From Cordylochernes scorpioides (Eukaryota; Arthropoda; Arachnida; Pseudoscorpiones; Chernetidae): a DNA stretch of 64,000 nucleotides. The stretch's first letter is position 1. Each line of letters begins with the position of its first letter. The notes beneath the pieces are model-generated. The model ran no database searches, had not been told where the DNA came from, and saw only the letters and a program-made list of their open reading frames with translations. The translations under genes were made by a program, and so were the position numbers. This document shows, one piece after another, positions 56,559 to 64,000 of the stretch. The DNA lies in the NCBI GenBank assembly GCA_030710605.1, contig CP092879.1:43526344-43590343 (forward strand). Reading direction: 5' to 3'.

Positions 56559-59500
56559 TCAGTTACTGCTATCTCTTCGGAGTTTATTTAGATTTTCTGC
56601 GAAGATGGTTCCTAAAATTATGAGAAGTTTTATAAATGTTTGTCCACAATGAAGAACTGCTTGTCCACAATGAAAAATTGTTTGTCCAAAATTAAAAACT
56701 GCTTGTCCTAAATTAAAAACTACCTCTTGTAGTTCGAAGATTTTCTGAGCGGGCATGGCATAGATAAACAGGTAATTAATGAATAAAATTGGGATACAGT
56801 TGTACGGTAGAACTAATAAACAAAGGATAAAAATCAGATGAAAGATAGGATATTGCCCCATGTTCGTCCACATTTTTGTAACTGGGGACTCTGAAATATT
56901 TGCTTGAACCTTATGAATTGTAGAATTTGAATGATTGGTAGGTTCGCAGTTCTCTTGTTTGATATCTTTAGGGAGTGGTGTGATATGATTGAACTGGTTG
57001 TCAGGTTTACAGTTTTTAACATCGGGGAAGAGTGATGTAAATCGTCTTGTTGCAAAAATGGCAGGGTCTAAATGCTTGAAAGGTTCGCTGCTGGTGGGTT
57101 TGAACCTTAATGACTCTGTTGGGAATAATTCGGGTGTTAAATGTTTGAAAGGAAACGTGTAATTGGGGTTGTGCTTTATATGATAGGTGTTAACGGCGGG
57201 TGGTGATATATAATGGATTTTTTCTGTATACAGTTTAAGTTTGTTGACGTGGATTGTGTCAGTGTCTCTTTGAAGTGGTTGATTTGGTCGATCTATGCGG
57301 ACCACATTTGGTGAAATAATTTCTAATATTGTGTGAGGTCCTGTGAAATATGGCGCAAGTTTCCCTGTATTTGGGTGGTGATATAATTTTACTAATACTA
57401 TATCACCTACTTCGAAATGTGGTTGCTTGTGTCGTTGGTCATAAGTGTTTTTGTCTTGTAAATGTTTGTTTTGTGTGCGTGTGTGTGCAATTTTTCTAGC
57501 TTTGTCGATATCTGGGTACGGTGTGTTATGATTAAAGATTTCTGGAGGTAGGATACCAAACATTAAGTATATGGGTGGAAAACCTGTGGTAGAGTGGGGT
57601 GTCTTGTTATATATAAGTGTAACCTTCTTGACCAACTTGGTCCATGCGACCTTAGGATTTTCTAGGTGTAATAACCTAAGTTTTCCCGTGAGGGTGGCGT
57701 TTAGGCGTTCACATAGACCGTTGGCCTGTGGATTGTTGCTGGCTGTGAGCAATGGGTGAATATTTCTATTAAGTAGGAAACTACGAAATTTGGGTGAAGT
57801 GAAGGCAGGGGCTCTATCCGTAAGAAGGCGTTTTGGAGAACCATCCTGGAATACTCGCTTAAGTACCTGTTGGTAGGTGGTGGTACTGGTGGATTTAGAT
57901 GGAAAAGCCCACGCGTAGCGTGAAAAATGATCGACTACCACATGGAGGTATATCTTGGTGTTGCCATATTTGGCAAATCCTGCTATGGTGTCCAGAGATA
58001 AGAGGTCGAAGGGTTCTTTAGATTCCGGAGGTTGACTTAATTCTCCGTAAGTGGGTCCTACTGGACGTTTTGTTAATTGGCAGGTGGGACAGGTCTTAAC
58101 TTTTTGTTTAATATCTTTTGACATACCTTGCCAGTAATATTGTGTGGAGATAATTCGTGACATTTGGGAAATACCGGGGTGATTGTATTGTGTGTGTACT
58201 GTTTGTAAGAGTTGTTGTATGAGTGGTTTTGGAAGTATAATCTTGGTTACACCTTTTCGGGAAACTGTATGTAATCCATTATGATCAATGGTCAAACTAG
58301 ACTCTTTCGATGGAGGAGATTGGTGGGTCTTGATAAGGGTGGCGTCCAAGAATCCACAAAACGGGTTACGGGACAAGAGATCTGCTTCATATTGTAGTTT
58401 TCCCTTTATGTAGCGGATCTCATATTCGTAACTCGATAGTCGTAAACTCCATCGAAACAGTCTACCGGACGGGTTCTTGATGGTTTTCAACCACTGCAAT
58501 GCGTGATGGTCAGAAAATATTGTAAATTTTCTGCCCATAAGATAGATGCGAAACTTCTCCACACTCTCAACGATTGCTAAGCACTCAAGTTCAGAGATGG
58601 AGTAGTTTTTCTCGTGTGGGCGCAATGTTCGGCTGAAATATTGAACTGGATATACGTTTCCGTCAGGGTGAACTTGTTTGAGAATGCCTGCTATACCGAG
58701 GGTGGATGCATCGCAATACACTTGGCATGGCAGACCTTCTTTGTAAAGGTGTAAAATGGGGTGTTGTGTGAGGTTTCCTTTCAGGTCAATGAACGCCTCT
58801 TGACAAGCTTCATTCCAGTTCCACACGACGTCCTTTTTGAGGAGATTGTTGAGGGGTGCTCGCAAGCGAGCGTATTCCGGAATGAATTTGTTATAGACGT
58901 TCACAGCGCCTAAGAAGGATTGTAGTGTTTTTCGGTTGTGTGGTTGTTTTATGGCGTGGATAATGTCGGTGTTACGTGTGAGTGGTGTGATTGTACCAGC
59001 TGTGATGGTGTAACCTAGAAAATTTATGGATTGCTTAAAAAATTCGCATTTTGCGAAGTTAAGTTGTAACTTCTCCGCTTCGCAAAAGGCGAAAAATTGT
59101 CGCAGGTGGTTTTGATGTTCCTCCAATGTGTTGGAGTAAATGATGAAATCATCAAAGTAATGTGCCACACAGTCAAGTCCGTGTCTCTGTAGGACCTGAC
59201 TTATGGCTCGTTCGTAAATCTGAGGACTGGTTTTTAACCCGAAAGGTAATCGAGTGGGTTGGTATAATCCTTCAAAGGTGGCAAATGCTAACAGTGGTCG
59301 AGAATCGGGGTGTATTGGGACTTGCCAATACGCGGAGGATATGTCGGCCGTGGAGAAATATTTGGCTTGTGCGAGGCGGTCTAGGATATCCTCGATTCTC
59401 GGGAGGGGATGGACATCAGAGCTGATTAGCTCATTCACCTTCCTATAATCGATACAAAACCGTTTGGTCTTGTCGCGCTTAGTGACGAGGGTGACAGGGC

Positions 59501-60638
59501 TCGAGAAAGGTGAAAAAGATTGCTCTATGATGCCATTCTCCAGCATTTGTTGTATTTGGTTACGGATTTCTTGTTGGTCACATATCGGAACACGATATGG
59601 ATGTATGGTGATTATTTTTTCGGAATTCGTGGGTATTTTTACTGGTGGAATCCGTAAGCATGGTACGTCGAATTTGTCCTGTGAAAAAATGTGAGTGTAC
59701 CTTTGTAGAAGTGTTGTGAACTGTGGTGTATAGTGAGTGTTAGGTGTTGTGTTGTAGTATGCATGTGGTAAAGGGTTTTGTTGTGTATTAGTGTGAGTGT
59801 CGAGTTCGTTGTGTGGGTTGGTCATGTGAGAGTTGTGCAACGGTGTGTGATCACCTATGTTTTTGGTATGCGAGTTATCCCGCTGTGTGGGTGCGTTTTG
59901 GACAGGTTCATAAGTTGAAGTTGTTGTGGTTTGATTATTTGAGGGCATGTAAAAAGGGCAATTGGCTTTAGTGAAAAAGGGGCATGTAGATAAGTGGGGT
60001 TTTCTCAATGAATGCACGCAATGGTTGTCATAGGCGGAAAGTTGGGATGTGGGGAAAATTTTTTGTGACATCGCCTGACATTGCCAGTATGTGCATACAT
60101 TGGACACATGATTAAAATGGTAGGAAAGGGTAGACAATGGGGCGCCCAGCTGGAGTATAGTGCATTTATTAAAATCTATGGTTAATCTGAATTTATGGAG
60201 GCTATTGATACTAAGAATTCCGAATGGTAATGGTGCATTTACTACATGGAAATACTCCTTTCGTGATATTTGTCCTATTGTCAGTGGGATAGCTAGTTTA
60301 CCCATGGTTTTTGCAAATCCGTTTAGGGTTTGGAGGTGTAGTGACTGTCCCTCAAGGGTTAAATTAGGCAGGTGGGTTTTTAGCATATGATAAATACTAT
60401 ATGGCACTATACTCAGGCTGGCGCCTGTATCAATTAAAAAGGGGCATGATACATTAGGGGCTAGAAAGAGTTTGACAGTCAGTTGGTTTAGGGATCCTAC
60501 CTCAGTCTCGAAAGGGCTGCTCGGCTGGGGTGTCCCTGGCTTGACTTGGTTGTTGTGGAATCGGGGCTGGTTGTTTTGGGACTGTTCGCACCGTCCGCAC
60601 TTTTTCGTGGATCGTCGGGACTGGTCGACGTCGGCCAT
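56559..60638 (-). CDS. pol: Element B Pol polyprotein: protease, RT, RNase H, integrase, plus a membrane/heptad C-terminus
   Basis: 1359 codons without a stop, in the -1 frame relative to gag and overlapping it by about 140 nt; expressed presumably by -1 frameshifting (an A5 run at 60605-60601 lies in the overlap), so the first ATG is not meaningful. Domains by residue: aspartic protease DTGA 70-73; RT about 330-560, with FCIDYRKVN near 394-402 and catalytic YFDD 494-497; RNase H about 638-760, with D643, E685 and D710; integrase zinc site H815/H820/C850/C853; catalytic D883, D941 and E977 (35 residues between the last two); GPY/F-like module near 1085-1140. After about 1250 comes an unusual tail: a hydrophobic span 1263-1295, then four heptads each containing GQ (1311, 1318, 1325, 1332) and a second short hydrophobic stretch. 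All catalytic residues are present. Confidence 0.93.
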   Translation of the reverse strand: MADVDQSRRSTKKCGRCEQSQNNQPRFHNNQVKPGTPQPSSPFETEVGSLNQLTVKLFLAPNVSCPFLIDTGASLSIVPYSIYHMLKTHLPNLTLEGQSLHLQTLNGFAKTMGKLAIPLTIGQISRKEYFHVVNAPLPFGILSINSLHKFRLTIDFNKCTILQLGAPLSTLSYHFNHVSNVCTYWQCQAMSQKIFPTSQLSAYDNHCVHSLRKPHLSTCPFFTKANCPFYMPSNNQTTTTSTYEPVQNAPTQRDNSHTKNIGDHTPLHNSHMTNPHNELDTHTNTQQNPLPHAYYNTTPNTHYTPQFTTLLQRYTHIFSQDKFDVPCLRIPPVKIPTNSEKIITIHPYRVPICDQQEIRNQIQQMLENGIIEQSFSPFSSPVTLVTKRDKTKRFCIDYRKVNELISSDVHPLPRIEDILDRLAQAKYFSTADISSAYWQVPIHPDSRPLLAFATFEGLYQPTRLPFGLKTSPQIYERAISQVLQRHGLDCVAHYFDDFIIYSNTLEEHQNHLRQFFAFCEAEKLQLNFAKCEFFKQSINFLGYTITAGTITPLTRNTDIIHAIKQPHNRKTLQSFLGAVNVYNKFIPEYARLRAPLNNLLKKDVVWNWNEACQEAFIDLKGNLTQHPILHLYKEGLPCQVYCDASTLGIAGILKQVHPDGNVYPVQYFSRTLRPHEKNYSISELECLAIVESVEKFRIYLMGRKFTIFSDHHALQWLKTIKNPSGRLFRWSLRLSSYEYEIRYIKGKLQYEADLLSRNPFCGFLDATLIKTHQSPPSKESSLTIDHNGLHTVSRKGVTKIILPKPLIQQLLQTVHTQYNHPGISQMSRIISTQYYWQGMSKDIKQKVKTCPTCQLTKRPVGPTYGELSQPPESKEPFDLLSLDTIAGFAKYGNTKIYLHVVVDHFSRYAWAFPSKSTSTTTYQQVLKRVFQDGSPKRLLTDRAPAFTSPKFRSFLLNRNIHPLLTASNNPQANGLCERLNATLTGKLRLLHLENPKVAWTKLVKKVTLIYNKTPHSTTGFPPIYLMFGILPPEIFNHNTPYPDIDKARKIAHTRTQNKHLQDKNTYDQRHKQPHFEVGDIVLVKLYHHPNTGKLAPYFTGPHTILEIISPNVVRIDRPNQPLQRDTDTIHVNKLKLYTEKIHYISPPAVNTYHIKHNPNYTFPFKHLTPELFPTESLRFKPTSSEPFKHLDPAIFATRRFTSLFPDVKNCKPDNQFNHITPLPKDIKQENCEPTNHSNSTIHKVQANISESPVTKMWTNMGQYPIFHLIFILCLLVLPYNCIPILFINYLFIYAMPAQKIFELQEVVFNLGQAVFNFGQTIFHCGQAVLHCGQTFIKLLIILGTIFAENLNKLRRDSSN
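56628..56735 (-). repeat. 21-bp tandem repeats encoding the GQ heptads
   Basis: On + the unit is roughly CTTGTCCACAATGAAAAATTG, present about four times; each encodes one FxxGQxx-type heptad of the Pol tail. The copies differ but keep frame. Confidence 0.8.
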
Positions 60639-61405
60639 TCGCTATGCCAGTGTCTCGCGCCGCAGAACTTGCAATTGGACGGCGGAAGAGGTGCATTCCA
60701 TGCACCTGGGCGTCGGGGTGTGCTGTGGTACGGACCCGACATTGTGGGTGGTTGATCTCCTCTGGATCGCGTTGCCGGTACACTGGGCCCGTGGATCCGC
60801 TGTACCAGGCGGAACCATTCTCCTAGGTTCTCGGGAGGTACTACGCGGACTAGGCGCTGGTCGTTGAATGGCAGTCCTTCTGTCAGCGTCTCGAGGATCA
60901 CCTCTTGTGGAAGTCCTAGTTGCAATCCCATGGCGGTTTTCTCCCGGTAGTAGGTCTCTAAGTTGGCTTGTCCAGTGAGTTTCATGGCGAAATATTTCGT
61001 AAAGGACGCTTCGTTTGACTCAGGGTAGAGATCTAGGAGGATTTGTCTCACCTGGAAATAACTCCGGTCGGCCAGCCGAAGTTTCCTGAAGAGTTCCAGG
61101 GGTTGTCGCACCAGGTAGTTTGGTAGGCGCAGTAATTTTTCTTGTTCTCCCATGGATGCGTCTTCCATTTTTCGGTCGAACGTCTGGAAAAACTGTGTCG
61201 CGCTGTATGTGCCGTCGAAAGGCGGGATCGCCGATTCCGCTCCATCAGAAATTTTTACCCGGGTCAGAAGCGTTGACAGCTGATTGACGGCGTCTGCTAG
61301 GGGCGCAGTTGTCTCGCTCGTCTCTCTTACTTCCTGCCTCCCTTCCGTTGTTGTTTCCATCGGGCCGTCCGACTTTACGCCTGTGGGATCCTGATTTAAT
61401 TCCAT
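60497..61405 (-). CDS. gag: Element B Gag
   Basis: 302 aa from ATGGAATTAAATC (61405); an in-frame ATG at 61444 would add 13 residues (HHHITQ..) but lies inside a duplicated LTR-end/primer-site block, so I prefer 61405. Regions: acidic Thr-rich N-terminus, capsid-like part beginning ESAIPPFDGTYSATQFFQTF and running to about residue 215, Pro/Arg-rich linker, and a knuckle-like CKFCGARHWHSEW. In related Gags the last position is Cys (C-x2-C-x3-H-x4-C); here it is Trp, so the fourth zinc ligand is missing. Packages the RNA; -1 frameshift into pol near the end. Confidence 0.88.
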   Translation of the reverse strand: MELNQDPTGVKSDGPMETTTEGRQEVRETSETTAPLADAVNQLSTLLTRVKISDGAESAIPPFDGTYSATQFFQTFDRKMEDASMGEQEKLLRLPNYLVRQPLELFRKLRLADRSYFQVRQILLDLYPESNEASFTKYFAMKLTGQANLETYYREKTAMGLQLGLPQEVILETLTEGLPFNDQRLVRVVPPENLGEWFRLVQRIHGPSVPATRSRGDQPPTMSGPYHSTPRRPGAWNAPLPPSNCKFCGARHWHSEWPTSTSPDDPRKSADGANSPKTTSPDSTTTKSSQGHPSRAALSRLR

Positions 61406-61502
61406 CTCACTATCCTGTCGACTCTGTGTAATATGATGATGCAATTGTTATTACACTATAATATTTGATGTATTACACTGTTGTAGAATCCTGTCGACTC
61501 TG
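61406..61502 (-). repeat. Duplicated LTR-end and primer-binding-site block of element B
   Basis: AGTCGACAGGAT occurs at about 61415-61427 and again at 61490-61501, separated by a ~75-bp near-copy of the LTR's inner end (TTCTACAACAGTGTAATACA and onward). A third copy with the same follow-on sequence is inside the LTR itself (61563-61575). The functional primer site should be the one next to the LTR (61490-61501). Confidence 0.8.
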
Positions 61503-62442
61503 TGTAATATGATGATATTGTTGTTATTACACTATAATATTTGATGTATTACACTGTTGTAGAATCCTGTCGACTTAACCGTTCTGTGGCAATATCGTTG
61601 CGGGGTTTCTTGTTGTTGGATGCGAATGGTGAGATTTGGTTGAAGCGCAGTCGTTGAGTGGTAAGTGAAGCACACAGTTAGGAATAATCAGGACACATGA
61701 TGAGGTTTGAAAATAAAAGGCAACTGGGTTGGAGGGAAGAAAGCTTGAGAAGAGTTGAGCGATTTGACTTATTAATTAGTTGATCACATGGCGATGATGG
61801 GATTTAGATGAAATGAGCGGAGAGAGAGATCTCTAGAGTAGATGTTACCTTGTTGGAAGCGAAGGAGCAACTCCACAACTGTAGGTGTTGTTCCTATGAG
61901 AGCGAAAACGTAACTACTCATTCTTGTTTTCCGATTTAACACCAAGCCTCAGTTTCTCTCTGATTGGTCGAGAGATGTCACATGATCTTTTCCTATTGGT
62001 TGACCTACTTAAGGTACTGTCTTTTGATTGGCCCGCGGTTTCCTTTGATATTAGTTACGCCCGGCTTGGGTCAGGAAGTCTCGTGTTTATTTGACTTTAT
62101 TTACTTCCGCGGCTATCAAAATACATCCTGCTTTGTCAGGAAGTATTGAATGCTAGCTTTAACATTTATAACTTCTGGTCATTAGAGACGTCCTGTTTTG
62201 TCAGGAAGTATTGAGTGTATCTTGGCTAAAATAACTTCTGCGGTCACTAGAGACGTCCGGTCTCTGCCCCTGCAATATTGACACAGGGGTGCCCAGAATA
62301 GTCGTGCCAGCCTTAGGTCTACTTCCTATATCTTAATGCTACTTGCTTCCCTCCAGTTACCTTGTTCTTTATTAAGTCTTCGAAAATCATACATGGTACA
62401 TACATAGTGGGTCGGGGTTGCATTTAATTATATACAAATTAT

Positions 62443-62446
<4 letters not shown>
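61503..62446 (-). repeat. 5' LTR of element B
   Basis: 944 bp, same length as and apparently identical to 53852-54795. Followed by a (TA)n run of about 45 nt and then AAGCAATTTG, as in the empty site. Confidence 0.95.
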
Positions 62447-62492
<46 letters not shown>

Positions 62493-62683
62493 CAATTTGT
62501 TTTATAAGAAATGTTACAATCCTTTGTTAGAGTAGCTTTACAATTTTATTTAGACATGTAATTAAATATCAAGAAATACTAAAATAAATATTTGTACACA
62601 ATCTTTAAAATATTTCAAAAATCACATAATATTAAGAGATTTTGTAAAATATTTCTTGAAACGGTTGGAAATTTATACGATTG

Positions 62684-63022
62684 TTAAATCCTGATGTTAG
62701 GATCAAAGAGGTTTAAAAAATCATCAAGTCTTAATTACAATTTTAGCAGTTCGTTTTGTAATCTGGTTAAAAAAATATTTCTGAGTTTTAACTCAATAGA
62801 GCTATCCTCAAGATAACTGGACACATTCAGTATGCAAACCTTTACCATGTTTTTTTCATTGCACACCTGTAATCATTTGCTCATTACCTTTTGAAATCTC
62901 ACTAAAATTCTGATTATTCAACCCTTCTGTTACCCTCTCAATAAGTTGAGACATTTGTTTCGAAAAACAAAGAATATCTGTCATCAATTCTATTTGTTAT
63001 TTTTTTTTAATGACTCACTCAT
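62684..63022 (-). pseudogene. Family-2 small helical protein, decayed copy
   Basis: Starts at the family context ATGAGTGAG (63022) and ends at the family stop, with indels and stops between (for example AAATAACAAATAG-type changes after the start and the T-run at 62850). Closest to 1453-1793. Confidence 0.75.
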
Positions 63023-63190
63023 ATTTGCTTGATCTAGGAGATATCAAAAGGATGTTATCTTGGTTTTGAATTCCTCACGCCTTTTTGTATTATGACAAAT
63101 ATAGATAATGGTAGAAGTTTATAAAAGAGTTCATCTATTTGCATATATATTATCAGATAATTCTTTTTTTTTTGCATGAATATACATTAT
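63023..63190 (-). promoter_or_regulatory. Family-2 promoter at the right end
   Basis: TATA box CTTTTATAAAC (about 63116-63127), proximal TATATGCAAAT (63138-63150), GATA palindrome TTATCTGATAA (63150-63160) and distal TCATGCAAAAA (about 63168-63180). Intact although its gene is dead. Confidence 0.65.
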
Positions 63191-63539
63191 ACATAATATA
63201 AATTCTTTAAAATATAATAAACATTATCAATGAATAACTTATTGCGCAAGGTTTTTAAAAAATATTTCATAATAGTAAATCGCAATTTTCCTATATCTAA
63301 ATATTGTGTAAAATATATATATTTATTCATATCAAGGATATTTATTAACGCAACTATTTTATGTTCAAACATTATTTGCATTTTCAACTCAGGAAACAGT
63401 TTTGAGTTATATATACTAAATATTTTGAAATATCTTATGAACTAAACTAAAATAAAACGGTGTTCAGATTGTGAAAAAAATCTGATTTAAAATTTTCATT
63501 AGGTGTATAAGGATAATATTTCCAGACTAAATATTGAAT

Positions 63540-64000
63540 TAATTTAATTTTTAAAGCAAATTACAATAAATATTTGGTCTCTAAATAAACAATTAGAATT
63601 TTCATTAAAATTATTATGAGGACTCTACCTGTCACTGTGGCAAGGAAATCCAGGACTCGAGACACCTACTGTGGGATTGCCCACTCTTCTTTAGCGCCAG
63701 ATAACAATTAGTAAACAATGTTGTAGATTCATATGAATTTGTAAATACCAGAGATATTTGTCACAGATTTAACCATTTTGAAAATATATTCATGATTATC
63801 TTTCTAACCAGGAAGGATAAGGTTCCTAATATATATTATTGTTTCTCTTTTTTTAAATTTATCTTCTTGTATAATATGTTTATAACTGTTTCTGTTTAAA
63901 AATATAAATCGACGCAATTATTCCAAGCCGATATATCGCGTTTTGTGTGTTGAAATAAAATTTGAAAAATGTAAAATTATTATGATTTGAAAGGCATATA
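63540..64000 (+). repeat. Array unit continuing beyond the window
   Basis: LINE C-terminus relic (about 63600-63800) followed by the spacer seen at 2680-2770 and 27650-27720. The array therefore extends to the right of the window, and a further minisatellite and family-1a gene would be expected there. Confidence 0.6.

Larger units (their letters stand above)
53852..62446 (-). mobile_element. Ty3/Gypsy element B, intact and recent
   Basis: 8595 bp, minus strand. The LTRs (53852-54795 and 61503-62446) are both 944 bp and I found no difference in the lines compared. Gag and a 1359-codon pol are both open. Primer-site motif AGTCGACAGGAT lies just inside the 5' LTR; a GTAGGGGGCGCATC purine-rich tract abuts the 3' LTR. 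Flanked by (TA)n on both sides, where the paralogous empty site has only ATATA. Everything points to a recently inserted copy that may be competent. Confidence 0.95.

Noticed and set aside
1-64000. CRISPR arrays, rRNA, tRNA genes
   Set aside because: The regular repeats are minisatellites without spacers. AGTCGACAGGAT motifs resemble part of a tRNA-Ser arm in antisense but no cloverleaf surrounds them; they fit primer-binding sites.

Overview
The window is AT-rich eukaryotic DNA, almost certainly from an animal. It holds Tc1/mariner, non-LTR, Penelope-like and several Ty3/Gypsy elements. The style of the Tc1 transposase and of the Ty3/Gypsy polymerases reminds me most of arthropods, chelicerates (spiders) in particular; that host call is inference from memory of these families, not a search. 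There is no bacterial-type operon, CRISPR array or rRNA, and I recognise no tRNA gene.

The backbone is an amplified array of very small genes, all on the minus strand, into which the transposons have been dropped. A typical unit on the + strand reads: family-2 gene (112 aa) - its promoter - relic of a LINE C-terminus - about 1 kb of shared spacer - 3-4 copies of a ~110-bp minisatellite - family-1a gene (102-113 aa) - family-1b gene (113 codons, TAG at codon 60). Units or parts of units lie at 0.8-10.6 kb, 23.6-31.3 kb, 32.1-50.8 kb and 51.9-64 kb. A related single-copy gene, family 3 (110 aa), sits at 22.3 kb. Families 1a and 1b are clearly homologous; family 2 and family 3 resemble them only in size, helical character and promoter. 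The shared promoter has a distal TATATGCAAAA, a proximal TATATGCAAAT and a TTTTATAAA TATA box; family 2 adds a GATA palindrome (TTATCTGATAA) between the two octamer-like sites. I do not recognise the proteins. Intact copies are 9403-9744, 29176-29517 and 47357-47665 (1a), 52078-52416 (2) and 22307-22639 (3).

Mobile elements, left to right: a LINE fragment at 1-775, repeated at 25164-26673 with the same 5' truncation; Ty3/Gypsy element A (3239-8492, broken pol) with a clean 4-bp target duplication and an empty paralogous site at 28.26 kb; foldback and MITE copies; a 177-bp solo-LTR-like insert (11383-11559); a deleted Gypsy derivative C (13318-18461); a dead Tc1/mariner (18909-20402); a 12.2-kb composite made of derivative D (32896-38167), a foldback F and derivative E (39663-45095) that splits one family-2 promoter; and Gypsy element B (53852-62446), with same-length and apparently identical 944-bp LTRs, an intact gag and an intact 1359-codon pol, hence recent and probably competent. 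C, D and E carry scraps of B-like gag or integrase and the same primer-binding-site motif (AGTCGACAGGAT), so B-type enzymes could have mobilised them. Nearly all the LTR elements sit in TATA or (TA)n targets.

The most novel points are the small-gene battery with its common bipartite promoter, the repeated LTR/primer-site duplications in the Gypsy elements, and the C-terminal membrane plus GQ-heptad extension of the element B polyprotein.
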